From contig JAFTRA010000008.1 of the NCBI GenBank assembly GCA_017462485.1, forward strand, positions 1 to 64,000: DNA of 64,000 nucleotides. The letters are read 5' to 3'. A model generated the notes under the pieces. That model was not told the origin of the DNA. It worked only from the letters and a program-made list of their open reading frames with translations, and ran no database searches. Origin of the DNA: Clostridia bacterium (GTDB taxonomy: Bacteria > Bacillota > Clostridia > Oscillospirales > CAG-272). Positions 55,914-64,000 of this stretch are shown piece after piece. The position numbers and the translations under genes were made by a program. Numbering within the stretch: position 1 is the stretch's first letter; the number at the start of each line of letters is the position of its first letter.

Positions 55914-55958
55914 GATTTTTTTATGTATGTTGCAAGCTTGAAAACACGTTTTAACGTT

Positions 55959-56744
55959 TTAAAATCCCATTTCCTCAAGCTCACGGCATAGCTTTTTATA
56001 GAAATCGTATATCTTTTCCTTTTGGGATTTCCGTGAAGCAAAGTCAACTATCTGTGCGTGGGAGACAGATATATCAAGACATTCCCCGCGGTAATTGCCG
56101 AATTTTGCCGATTCGCGAGATACGAGCCCGTCGTTATCGACGTTCTCAAAATGCTTATAAATCTTGTGAGGTAAAGCCATAAGGAAGCAGTCGCGCCCAC
56201 GCTCAAGCGTGGTAGAATAGCTCTGGCAGTAAACCTTTTCGGAAAATCCTAGTGTTTCCTCGCTCTCGTCAACGCTCCTTAATTGGTCGCACGCTCTCAT
56301 AGCGTCGGGGTGCTTATCACCGAGAATACGGTAAAAGGTGTTTATAAAGAACGCTATTATCTTTTTTAGCCATAAAGGGAGCTTCCAGATAGACGAAGCA
56401 ATAATCGAGCCCTTATGCGGTGTTGATAGTGTGGTTAGGGACGCAATTTTGTCCTCCATTCCAAGATGCGTAATGAGGTATTTTGAGTCAAGACCGCCCT
56501 TTGAATGCCCTATAAGGTTAACCTTTTCTGCGCCTGTCTCGTCTAGGACCTTGAGAACGTATTCCTTAAGCTGCTCGGCATTATTTTCAATACTTCCGAA
56601 GCCGTCGTGAGTTGAAACGTAAACGTTATGTCCCTCGTTATCGAGAACGTTTTCAATTTTTCCAAAGGACTTAAATCTCTTCGTATGCCTTATCATAAGT
56701 CCGTGAACTAAAATTACGGGATATTTGCACGCCACCATTGTCAC
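55959..56744 (-). CDS. lipase-like alpha/beta hydrolase
   Basis: A 261-aa hydrolase with YPVILVHGLMIRHTKRF at the N-terminus (oxyanion region HG) and the nucleophile elbow VNLIGHSKGGLDSKYL (G-H-S-K-G) near 80, followed by LTTLSTPHKGS. These are typical of triacylglycerol lipase class 2-type proteins. A catalytic His probably lies in DISVSHAQIVDF near 225. There is no signal peptide, so it is cytoplasmic or membrane-associated. Substrate unknown. Confidence 0.8.
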   Translation of the reverse strand: MTMVACKYPVILVHGLMIRHTKRFKSFGKIENVLDNEGHNVYVSTHDGFGSIENNAEQLKEYVLKVLDETGAEKVNLIGHSKGGLDSKYLITHLGMEDKIASLTTLSTPHKGSIIASSIWKLPLWLKKIIAFFINTFYRILGDKHPDAMRACDQLRSVDESEETLGFSEKVYCQSYSTTLERGRDCFLMALPHKIYKHFENVDNDGLVSRESAKFGNYRGECLDISVSHAQIVDFASRKSQKEKIYDFYKKLCRELEEMGF

Positions 56745-56830
56745 CTGCCTTTTGTTTACGTAATAATTATAAACTCAAAGGTCAGGCAATGCAACGGTTT
56801 TAAAAAATATTTAACAATTTTTTCTAAAAA

Positions 56831-58288
56831 TCATAATAGAATGCAAATAAGCCCCGATGCGCCCTCGTTTATAATTTTTTCGAGTGTCTGACTCATTTTC
56901 TGACGTGATTCGTCGGGCATATGCAGAAGCTTTGCATTCATTCCGTCGCTGACCAGCTCGGAGAGTGACCTGCCGAACATTTTAGACGCAAGCAAGCACT
57001 TAGGGTCCTCTTCATATTCAGCGCTCATATGCTTGATTACCTCTTCGGATTGCTCCTCGGTTGAGAAGGTGGGGCAAACGTCAGCGCGTATTTTGGTTTT
57101 AATCATATGTATTGATTCCGCCTCTGCGCTCACCTTGATTCCGTAACCGCCGCTTTGCTTTATAAGCTCAGGCTCAGAGAGCGTAAGCTCGTCGGAGGTG
57201 GGCATTACTATGCCGTAGCCTTTTTCCTTAACGTCAAGGAGGGCGTTTTTGATTTTGTCGTACTCACTCTTTGCGCGTGACATTTCTATAACTGCAGCAA
57301 AGAGCGCCTTTTCGGAATCGTATTTTTCCCCCGTAAATTCGCTCATAGTGTTGTAGTAGTCGTCCTTTGATAGCATAACCTCGAATTCTCCAATACCCGA
57401 AGCCGCATCAAGCGAGACGTTCTTTAAGCTGTATTTTTCAAGAACGGTGTCGTCTATATCCTTAAACTTTCGTACGCTGTCTGAAAAGTCTGATATTCTA
57501 CCAAGCATATCCTTATTTATTTCGTGCTCGTCACCGAGAAGCGAGGTCCAGTCGGGAAGAGTGAACTTCATTTCCTTAATAGGAAATTCGCCTACCACAA
57601 GTCCGAGTATAGCCTCAATATCCCGAAGGTTCAGCTCTGTGCAGTTGACGAGCGCCACGGGAGCGTTAAATTTCTCTTCAAGCTCCTCTGCAATAGTGTG
57701 AGCTTCCTTTGTTTCGGGATTTTTCGAATTAAGAATGATAGCGAAAGGCTTTCCTGCTTCCCTAAGCTCCTTTGCGACTCTTTCCTCTGCGGGAGCATAG
57801 TTTTCTCTCGGTATATCGGTGAAGCTGCCGTCAGTCGTAACCAGCATAGCGATAGTGGAATGCTCCTTGGTAACCTTTTCAGTACCGATTTCCGCAGCCC
57901 TCTCAAACGGTATAGGCTCACTCGACCAAGGTGTAACGACCATTCGCCACTCGCCATTCTCGGTAGCGCCGGCAGCTCCGTCAACCATATATCCAACGCA
58001 GTCTATAAGCCTTACGTTTATATCCGTACCGCCAAGATTAACCCTTACCGCCTCGGCAGGCACGAACTTGGGCTCGGTCGTGGTAATCGTCTTACCCGAG
58101 CCGCTTTGAGGAATCTCATCAGTAGCCCTCTGCCTTTCGTATTCGTCTTCAATGTTAGGTATAACCGCGCTTTCCATAAAGCGATGTATAAACGTGGATT
58201 TTCCCGTACGCACAGGTCCGACAACGCCTACGTAAATATCTCCGCCACATCTTTTTGCGATAGTTTCGTAAATTCCGTTTTCGCTCAT
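56831..58288 (-). CDS. spoIVA: stage IV sporulation protein A (coat morphogenetic ATPase)
   Basis: A 485-aa protein (family about 490) that polymerises on the forespore surface as the basement of the spore coat. The N-terminal TRAFAC-like ATPase has VGVVGPVRTGKSTFIHRF near 20, EIPQSGSGKTITTTEPKFVP near 57 and IDCVGYMVDGAAGATE near 93. The C-terminal region ends hydrophobically (ASGLICILL). The long middle region is collinear with the family. It is the best evidence in the window that the host can form endospores. Confidence 0.95.
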   Translation of the reverse strand: MSENGIYETIAKRCGGDIYVGVVGPVRTGKSTFIHRFMESAVIPNIEDEYERQRATDEIPQSGSGKTITTTEPKFVPAEAVRVNLGGTDINVRLIDCVGYMVDGAAGATENGEWRMVVTPWSSEPIPFERAAEIGTEKVTKEHSTIAMLVTTDGSFTDIPRENYAPAEERVAKELREAGKPFAIILNSKNPETKEAHTIAEELEEKFNAPVALVNCTELNLRDIEAILGLVVGEFPIKEMKFTLPDWTSLLGDEHEINKDMLGRISDFSDSVRKFKDIDDTVLEKYSLKNVSLDAASGIGEFEVMLSKDDYYNTMSEFTGEKYDSEKALFAAVIEMSRAKSEYDKIKNALLDVKEKGYGIVMPTSDELTLSEPELIKQSGGYGIKVSAEAESIHMIKTKIRADVCPTFSTEEQSEEVIKHMSAEYEEDPKCLLASKMFGRSLSELVSDGMNAKLLHMPDESRQKMSQTLEKIINEGASGLICILL

Positions 58289-58389
58289 CTTTGTTCTCCT
58301 TCGTAAGATGCTTTTACCTCATCTTATGAGTGAGAAACGCGGAAAATTCCGATTTGGTGAAAAAACGGCAATATCCAAACAGATATAAA

Positions 58390-58424
58390 AAGCGGTCCGA
58401 CTCGTAAAGGCAGACCGCTTAAGT
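58390..58424 (-). terminator. terminator of the GH2 gene
   Basis: AAGCGGTC pairs with GACCGCTT. T/A runs on both sides. Confidence 0.65.
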
Positions 58425-58449
58425 TTTTTAGTCTATTAAATTTTATTAT

Positions 58450-60180
58450 TCAACGTTTCGTAACCCTTTTATGCTCGGAATAGAGAGCGTTGTTTGCGGC
58501 CCTCATTTTTTTCTCGTCTATCTTGACTACTTTTCTGTCATAGGTAATAAGTCCGTTCGTCTCGTCCTCAACGTCGGTAAGCTGGGTATAAACGGTTGCC
58601 GAAAGACCTGCTTTTATAAGTTCTGCCGTACCGTTTACGTAAAGGTCGTAAACCGCCTCTGTGAAGCTTTCCTTGTCACGATAGATAGAATATCCGTAAT
58701 TCTTTTCACCGAAAAGATGACCGTCGATTCTCAGAGAGAATCCGCCGAATTCGCTTAAATAGAACGGTCTTCCGTTTGGCTTATTAATGCTAGGAGTTTT
58801 GAAATAGATATGCCTTGAATCGAGGTCGCTCTCCTTGCCGTAGAACCAGCCCGAAGTAGCGTCTATAAATCTTGAAGAATCAATCAAGCGAAGCTTTCTG
58901 TAAGCCTCGTCGGGTAAGAACTGTCCCCAACCCTCGTTGAAGATGGTGTATAGGCAAACCGATGGAGTATTGTAGAGAAGAGCCGCTGTCTTTTCCATCT
59001 CGGAAAGGAAGATATCGCGTGTCTCTTTGTCTCTGTGCCTGAGCGTGCCGTGAGCCTTCTTAAAGCCAACCGTTGGAAGCGCCGTGTCAAGAATGAATGA
59101 ATACGACGAGTTATTGACCATATCCTGAAAAACTACCATACCAAGCTTGTCGCAAAGATGATAGAATACCATAGGCTCGATTTTTATATGCTTGCGCAGC
59201 ATATTGAAGCCTAGTCGCTTTGCTGCGAGAATATCGTCCTCGTAGCCCTTTGGTGTTGCGGGAAGAAAAATTCCGTCGGGGAAGTATCCTTGGTCAAGAA
59301 GTCCCGAGAAGAAGTAAGGCTCTCCGTTTAAGCACATACGTTCCCTGCCGTCTATTTCCTTTATCTCAAGAGTACGAAGCGCAAAATAGCTCTCTATTCT
59401 GTCACTCTCCGTCTCAAGCGCGAAGTCGTAAAGATAAGGGTCCTCGGGCGACCAGTTACGAGCGCCCGCTGGCTCAATTACTATAGAGTCCTCTGTGAAC
59501 TCGTAAATCGAACCGTCGGATTTAAGCGTAAGCCTTTTCTTTTCAGCTTCGGTCTTAACTGTGATTTTTACTTTCTTCAAGTCGGGCTCGACCTTGATTG
59601 ATAAAATCGGCTTTTCGGGCAGACTCTCAAGCCATACCGATTGCCAGATACCGCTGACGGGAGTGTACCACATACCCCCACGCTTGTCCTTTTGCTTTCC
59701 GTAGGTATATTTCTTTGAAAGCGTATCCCTTGCTATAACTGAAATTTCGTTTTCGCCATTAACTACAAGATTCGTAATATCAAATGAAAAGGGAATATAA
59801 CCGCCTTTGTTTACCCCCGCCTTGCGACCGTTTATATAAACCTCGCACTCTTGGTCCACCGCTCCGAAATGGAGAAGCAGGCTGTTTTTTATAAAGTCTT
59901 CTGGCAAGGTGAAAAATCTTCTGTATAAAAGATAAGAATTCTTTGGTACTCGTCTTTCAATTCCCGAAAGATAGCTTTCCGGAGGGAAGGGAACGAGTAT
60001 CTTTTCACCGTATTCTGCGGTAAGCTTTGGACTTTCCTTTATAGCGAAATCCCAAAGCCCGTTGAGAGAGAGGTAGGAGTCTCTTTTCATTTGAGGTCTC
60101 GGGTAAATATCCCAGGGCTTCTCTCTGTCCATCTCTTTTTCATACGGAGTCAGGATAGTATCGTATATTCTGTTTTTCAT
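58450..60180 (-). CDS. glycoside hydrolase family 2 enzyme
   Basis: A 576-aa cytoplasmic retaining glycosidase of the beta-galactosidase/beta-glucuronidase superfamily. The sugar-binding jelly roll is at the N-terminus (LNGLWDFAIKESPK, HFGAVDQECEVYINGRKAG). The TIM barrel carries the acid/base in LYTIFNEGWGQF and the nucleophile in FYLSEFGGFS. The ATG chosen has AGAGG 6 nt upstream. A 32-codon upstream extension overlaps the next gene and lacks a site. There is no signal peptide. Exact sugar cannot be read. Close relatives act on plant or host glycan oligosaccharides. Confidence 0.88.
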   Translation of the reverse strand: MKNRIYDTILTPYEKEMDREKPWDIYPRPQMKRDSYLSLNGLWDFAIKESPKLTAEYGEKILVPFPPESYLSGIERRVPKNSYLLYRRFFTLPEDFIKNSLLLHFGAVDQECEVYINGRKAGVNKGGYIPFSFDITNLVVNGENEISVIARDTLSKKYTYGKQKDKRGGMWYTPVSGIWQSVWLESLPEKPILSIKVEPDLKKVKITVKTEAEKKRLTLKSDGSIYEFTEDSIVIEPAGARNWSPEDPYLYDFALETESDRIESYFALRTLEIKEIDGRERMCLNGEPYFFSGLLDQGYFPDGIFLPATPKGYEDDILAAKRLGFNMLRKHIKIEPMVFYHLCDKLGMVVFQDMVNNSSYSFILDTALPTVGFKKAHGTLRHRDKETRDIFLSEMEKTAALLYNTPSVCLYTIFNEGWGQFLPDEAYRKLRLIDSSRFIDATSGWFYGKESDLDSRHIYFKTPSINKPNGRPFYLSEFGGFSLRIDGHLFGEKNYGYSIYRDKESFTEAVYDLYVNGTAELIKAGLSATVYTQLTDVEDETNGLITYDRKVVKIDEKKMRAANNALYSEHKRVTKR

Positions 60181-60208
60181 AAAGCCTCTTTTAAAATCAA
60201 ATTGTAAT

Positions 60209-61285
60209 TTAAGGGAAAATAATTCCCAAAGCCATAGAAACCAGCATAAGTGAAATATAGAGTATAACGCCTGCATTGCCGAGGATAACCGCCGCGCGTC
60301 TTTCTTTTGGTATGAGCACCTCGCATCTGTCGGAAACGAAGAATTTTTTGCGCAGCTTGTAAAGGAAGATGAAGCCTGCTATAACGAGTCCCCACTGAAC
60401 GAGCGAATAGCTGCCGAGAATCATAGTAAGTCTTGTGTATTCAGCCATATCGTACTCTCCGCCCGCCGCCATTATCTCCATAATTTCGGTATATCTGTCC
60501 ATATAATCAAGAAGAGGAAGAGGAAGCACCGAGCCGAAGAAATTCATCAGCATATGAAGAAGAATAGGGTAGAGAATATTCGATGTCTTTGAATAAACGT
60601 AAGCGAGCAAAAGTCCGAGAAGAAAGGCGTAGAAGAGCTGATAAAGATTTCCGTGGAAGATTCCGAATGCTACGGCGGATACAAGTATCGCTATTCTGTC
60701 ACCGTACATACCGAGCTTATCCATAAGCAGCTTTCTGAATATAAGCTCCTCAACAATAGGGCCGATTATAACGGCAACGAGTATAATAAGCCATACGGGA
60801 GAGCTTTCTATAAGCTCGGAGGTCGTGTTGGTTATTTCGTGACCGACGAATACGCCTATCATCATATTAAGGTAATTACCGATAAGGCTGCCAACCGTCA
60901 TAAGCGCCTCTCCGATAAGGAAGAAGACGAGAAAATCTGATGCGCGGAGCTTTTTTTTCGTTCTTACCGTATTCTTCATTCCCTTGACGATAAGGAAGAG
61001 AGTAGGGAAGGCTACGATATACATAACGAATACGTTCAACCCCCAAACGTACCAGACGCTGCCGAGTATCGCATTAGCGCCCTCGCCCATAACCAGCGTG
61101 ATAATAAGCTCGACTGCTATTGCCACGACGTTTGCGAGGAGCATATAAATAAAGGTTGCGAGGAAGAAGCGTGAAAATCTTCTCTTTGCGCGTCTTTCGT
61201 CATCTATCGTAAAGTCATTCCACCGCGGCGTAGCGTAATAGGTGCCGCCCGATGCGTCGTTTTGTTCAAAATCATTGTAATCCAT
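60209..61285 (-). CDS. CPBP-family intramembrane metalloprotease
   Basis: A 358-aa polytopic membrane protein with the CPBP (Abi/CAAX-like) signatures GPIVEELIFRKLL (EExxxR) near 185 and VAFGIFHGNLYQLFYAFLLG (FxxxH plus Asn) near 220. These are the presumed glutamate and histidine catalytic residues. Eight or so hydrophobic segments surround them. The N-terminal 35 residues are polar. The ATG has AAGGAG 6 nt upstream. A TTG six codons earlier overlaps that site. It lies 28 nt before the GH2 gene and is probably cotranscribed. Confidence 0.87.
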   Translation of the reverse strand: MDYNDFEQNDASGGTYYATPRWNDFTIDDERRAKRRFSRFFLATFIYMLLANVVAIAVELIITLVMGEGANAILGSVWYVWGLNVFVMYIVAFPTLFLIVKGMKNTVRTKKKLRASDFLVFFLIGEALMTVGSLIGNYLNMMIGVFVGHEITNTTSELIESSPVWLIILVAVIIGPIVEELIFRKLLMDKLGMYGDRIAILVSAVAFGIFHGNLYQLFYAFLLGLLLAYVYSKTSNILYPILLHMLMNFFGSVLPLPLLDYMDRYTEIMEIMAAGGEYDMAEYTRLTMILGSYSLVQWGLVIAGFIFLYKLRKKFFVSDRCEVLIPKERRAAVILGNAGVILYISLMLVSMALGIIFP

Positions 61286-61328
61286 ATTTTTCTCCTTAGG
61301 CAAGAGGAAACAGTGTGGGCTCTCTGAG

Positions 61329-61369
61329 TACTCGAATTTTCAGTCCCCTTTGCGCTTATCACTCTTGCA
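61329..61369 (+). repeat. 41-nt bipartite repeat, copy B
   Basis: TACTCGAATTTTCAGT, 14 nt, TCACTCTTGCA: same blocks and spacing as the aro leader copy (10360-10400, minus strand). Here it lies in the divergent region between the CPBP protease and DUF1846 genes. Confidence 0.6.
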
Positions 61370-61513
61370 AAGTTATTTAGGTCTCTATATTTTATCACGA
61401 GGCGTGGATAAAAACAATATATTTTCTGTTAAATTTTATATATTTATGAAAAAACACTAAAAGGCGCATAATATTTTCGTTAATAATTAGATTTTAAAGT
61501 TTCGGGTTTACGC

Positions 61514-61542
61514 TTGAAAATACGTGCCGTTTATGTTAAAAT
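61514..61542 (+). promoter_or_regulatory. promoter of the DUF1846 gene
   Basis: TTGAAA, 17 bp, TAAAAT. Confidence 0.55.
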
Positions 61543-61582
61543 GATATTGTAGAAATTTGTGCTTTATGCAGAGGATAAATAA

Positions 61583-63070
61583 ATGTTTAAATTAGGCTTT
61601 GACAATGACAAATATTTGAAGCTTCAATCGGAGAAGATCAGAGAAAGAATAAATCTTTTTGGCGGAAAGCTCTATCTTGAGTTCGGCGGTAAGCTTTTTG
61701 ATGATTTTCACGCATCGAGAGTTCTCCCCGGGTTTGCGCCTGACAGTAAGATAAGAATGCTTATCGAGCTAAAGGACGAGGCGGAAATCATTATCGCCAT
61801 AAATACCGCTGATATAGAGAAAAACAAGGTCAGAGGAGACCTCGGAATAACCTACGACCTTGACGTTTTGAGACTTATCGACGCTTTCCGTGGCTACGGT
61901 CTTTACGTAGGCTCGGTCGTTATGACGAGATACAAGGATAATCCCGTGGCAGAAGCGTTCAAGAACAAGCTTGAAACACTTGGAATCAAGGTTTATAAGC
62001 ATTACGGAATCGCAGGCTACCCCTACGATATACCCTTTATCGCCTCGGACGAGGGCTTTGGAAAGAACGAGTACGCTGAAACCTCACGCTCTCTCGTTGT
62101 CGTAACTGCCCCGGGTCCCGGCTCGGGAAAAATGGCTACCTGCCTTTCCCAGATATATCACGAGAATAAAAAGGGAATTAAATCGGGATATGCCAAATTT
62201 GAGACCTTCCCGGTATGGAATCTTCCTCTTTCCCACCCCGTAAACCTCGCTTACGAGGCGGCAACCGCAGACCTTGCCGACGTAAATATGATAGACCCCT
62301 TCCACCTCGAAGCGTACGGAGTAACTACCGTTAACTATAACCGTGACGTAGAGGTATTTCCCGTTGTCCGTTCAATGCTTACGGGTATTTTGGGAGAATG
62401 TCCCTATCAGTCGCCGACGGATATGGGTGTAAATATGGTGGGCTTCGCTGTATATGATGACGAGGCTGTGTGTCTTGCCGCAAAGCAGGAGATAATTCGC
62501 CGCTATTATACCGCCCTCTGCAATATGAGAAAGGGTAACGGAAGCGAAATTGAGATTCATAAAATCGAGCTTATCATGCGTCAGCTCGGTATTGATGTAA
62601 ATTCCGACCGTAAGTGTATCGCTGCCGCTCTTGATAAAGCGGAGGCAACGGGAGCGCCCGCAGTTGCCGTAGAGCTTGATGACGGCAGAATAGTAACGGG
62701 TAAGACCTCATCGCTCCTCGGCGCGTCTGCCGCTTGCCTGCTCAACGCCCTTAAAGCGATAGCAAATATCCCTAAAGAAAAGGATATTATTTCCGAGCAT
62801 ATACTTAAGCCAATACAGAAGCTTAAGATTGAAACGCTTGGAAACCATAACCCTAGACTTCACACCGATGAGGTGCTTATAGCGCTTTCCGTTTCGGCAG
62901 CTTACGATGATGACGCAAAGCGCGCTATGGAAGCGCTGCCCAAGCTTCGCAATTCCGAGGTGCACTCTACCGTGATTCTTTCGCAGGTTGACGAGGGAAC
63001 GTTCAGAAAGCTTGGAATGCATCTTTCATCAGAGCCTAAATATCAGACAAAGAAGCTTTATCACAATTAA
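61583..63070 (+). CDS. DUF1846 domain protein
   Basis: A 495-aa protein of a family widespread in anaerobic Firmicutes and of unknown activity. It begins [20 protein letters not shown] and contains [40 protein letters not shown] near 173 (a P-loop-like Gly-rich turn) and [19 protein letters not shown]. Length matches the family (about 490-500). It stands alone behind its own promoter, 28 nt before a small unknown gene. Nucleotide binding is a guess from the Gly-rich segment. Confidence 0.9.
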   Translation: MFKLGFDNDKYLKLQSEKIRERINLFGGKLYLEFGGKLFDDFHASRVLPGFAPDSKIRMLIELKDEAEIIIAINTADIEKNKVRGDLGITYDLDVLRLIDAFRGYGLYVGSVVMTRYKDNPVAEAFKNKLETLGIKVYKHYGIAGYPYDIPFIASDEGFGKNEYAETSRSLVVVTAPGPGSGKMATCLSQIYHENKKGIKSGYAKFETFPVWNLPLSHPVNLAYEAATADLADVNMIDPFHLEAYGVTTVNYNRDVEVFPVVRSMLTGILGECPYQSPTDMGVNMVGFAVYDDEAVCLAAKQEIIRRYYTALCNMRKGNGSEIEIHKIELIMRQLGIDVNSDRKCIAAALDKAEATGAPAVAVELDDGRIVTGKTSSLLGASAACLLNALKAIANIPKEKDIISEHILKPIQKLKIETLGNHNPRLHTDEVLIALSVSAAYDDDAKRAMEALPKLRNSEVHSTVILSQVDEGTFRKLGMHLSSEPKYQTKKLYHN

Positions 63071-63098
63071 AATTTCAACAAAATGAAAGGGGAAGCGT

Positions 63099-63515
63099 AT
63101 GAAAAAAATTACCGTGGCGGTAGTTTTAGATGATAACGAGGGAATGCTTCTTTTCGGTAAGCGTCAGAGCAAGGATAGAGTGATGATTGCCGAATTCGTT
63201 TCTTCCGTAGGGGAAGAGAATATATACGTATCTCCCTTTTCAAAGCGTATTTTTGAAAATTACGTGAGCGTAACCTATGCTGATAACCCCATTGAAGCGT
63301 GTGTGGACGGAGGCGCTTGCTTTATTGAAAATATGCCGCTTTCTCCCTATGTGGATAGCATTGAAACGCTTATAATCTACCGTTGGAACAGACTTTATCA
63401 TTCCGACGTGAAATTTGATTTGAATCCCGAAAAATCGGGCTTCAAGCTCGAGTCGGTTTCTGAATTTCAGGGCAGCTCGCATGACAGAATAACTAAGGAG
63501 ATATATAGAAAATGA
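63099..63515 (+). CDS. small conserved-looking protein of unknown function
   Basis: A 138-aa soluble alpha/beta protein beginning KKITVAVVLDDNEGMLLFGKR, with a strand-helix alternation (IYVSPFSKRIFENYVSV, SIETLIIYRWNRLYHSD). I have seen similar short proteins labelled ribonuclease Z in Clostridia genomes, but the metallo-beta-lactamase HxHxDH motif is absent, so that label would be wrong. AAAGGGG precedes the ATG. It overlaps the start of the next gene by 4 nt (ATGA). Confidence 0.7.
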   Translation: MKKITVAVVLDDNEGMLLFGKRQSKDRVMIAEFVSSVGEENIYVSPFSKRIFENYVSVTYADNPIEACVDGGACFIENMPLSPYVDSIETLIIYRWNRLYHSDVKFDLNPEKSGFKLESVSEFQGSSHDRITKEIYRK

Positions 63516-64000
63516 AAACTAAATTCAAATCTCTTCTTGCCGTTATAGCGCTTTTACTCGCAGTATGTCTTTCGTTCAGCTCCTGCGATGCGGTGCTTGA
63601 TGAATTTATGGGAGTTGTGGGAGACTATATCCCCCTTGATGATAACGGCAACAACGAAACTAACAACGAAACTAACAACGAAACTAATAACGAAACTAAT
63701 AACGAAACTAACAACGAAACTAATAACGAAACTAATAACGAGACTAATAACGAAAACGATAGCACTAATACTGACGGTAACGGAAGCGGTACGGGCGGCA
63801 ACTCCGGCAACTCTGTTGTTAACGGAAGCCTTGGCGAAAGCGCTGAAACCGAATTTGATTACAGTGCGATTCCCGCATACAAAGGAAATCCCTACGTTGT
63901 CGTAAATAACAACAATCCATTCTTCAAGAAAAGCGACCTTGTAACCGAGTCGTATGAAACCTATAACGCTCTTGATTCTCTCGGAAGATGTACTTCCGCT
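63512..64000 (+). CDS. lipoprotein DNA/RNA non-specific endonuclease (3' end outside window)
   Basis: The first 163 codons of a secreted lipoprotein. The signal peptide ends in SFSSCDAV (lipobox Cys at about 24). A spacer of eight NNET tetrapeptides follows, then an Asn/Gly/Ser linker, then AIPAYKGNPYVVVNNNNPFF and SYETYNALDSLGRC. The last two segments are the usual start of Firmicutes extracellular DNA/RNA non-specific endonucleases (NUC1/DNA-entry nuclease type). The catalytic DRGH-like site would lie beyond the window and is not seen. AAGGAG is present 12 nt before the ATG. Confidence 0.72.
   Translation, partial: MKTKFKSLLAVIALLLAVCLSFSSCDAVLDEFMGVVGDYIPLDDNGNNETNNETNNETNNETNNETNNETNNETNNETNNENDSTNTDGNGSGTGGNSGNSVVNGSLGESAETEFDYSAIPAYKGNPYVVVNNNNPFFKKSDLVTESYETYNALDSLGRCTSA
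63649..63759 (+). repeat. 12-bp tandem repeat (AAYAACGARACT), about nine units
   Basis: It encodes NNET in phase. Changes in copy number keep the frame, so it would alter spacer length and not switch the gene off. Confidence 0.85.

Overview
The window looks like chromosome from an endospore-forming, anaerobic gut-type Clostridia bacterium (inference). The grounds are a near full-length spoIVA, a holB-ricT-trmN6-rsmI cluster, a PflA-like radical SAM protein, a small 2x[4Fe-4S] ferredoxin, consensus TTGACA-17-TATAAT promoters, strong AGGAGG-type ribosome sites, and several BspA-like leucine-rich-repeat surface proteins. No rRNA, tRNA or CRISPR array was recognised.

Layout. (1) 1-945: the tail of a large serine recombinase, then degenerate modules carrying three terminator hairpins. 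(2) 946-10537, minus strand: a nine-gene operon running from erythrose-4-phosphate and PEP to phenylalanine and tyrosine. Its order is aminotransferase, pheA, aroB, aroC, aroE-aroK fusion, aroQ, aroA, tyrA, aroF. A consensus promoter and an attenuator-like leader precede it. (3) About 10549-29464: an 18.9-kb integrated element bounded by a 15-bp direct repeat. Its plus-strand replication and morphogenesis block encodes an SSB-like protein, a HUH plus SF3-helicase Rep next to iterons and a stem-loop, small membrane proteins including a 43-aa coat-protein candidate followed by a strong terminator, a 717-aa secreted and membrane-anchored protein, and a 752-aa membrane P-loop ATPase of Zot/pI type. 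A minus-strand accessory block follows (ribbon-helix-helix regulator, DUF3850 protein, DNA methylase), then an IS30-family transposase. The element also holds four very short promoter-hairpin-terminator units that look like small RNA genes, a PD-(D/E)XK nuclease with its own promoter, and a host-like leucine-rich-repeat lipoprotein. I read it as an inovirus-like (filamentous-phage-like) element with a CRESS-type Rep that may move with an IS30 transposase. This is the most unusual part of the window.

(4) 29.9-43.0 kb: a 1572-aa surface protein with MBG/YDG-type repeats and a ribosomal-protein-uL15-like cytoplasmic tail; an ECF transporter S component; RluA-type pseudouridine synthase; AlaX-like editing protein; dCMP deaminase; radical SAM protein; M28 peptidase; and an XRE regulator divergent from an LRR lipoprotein. 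The last pair is bracketed by two identical 35-nt terminators, like a cassette. (5) 43.0-48.2 kb, minus strand: rsmI, trmN6, ferredoxin, ricT, holB and a YitT-family membrane protein. (6) 48.4-55.9 kb, plus strand: a collagen-like LRR surface protein, a FliB-like Cys-rich protein, and the methionine branch metF / separate MetH-activation-domain protein / metH lacking that domain. (7) 56-64 kb: lipase-like hydrolase, SpoIVA, GH2 glycosidase and CPBP protease on the minus strand; DUF1846 protein, an unknown protein and the start of a lipoprotein endonuclease on the plus strand.

Functional calls rest on recognised motifs and context only. No database search was possible, so all element-level interpretations are hypotheses.
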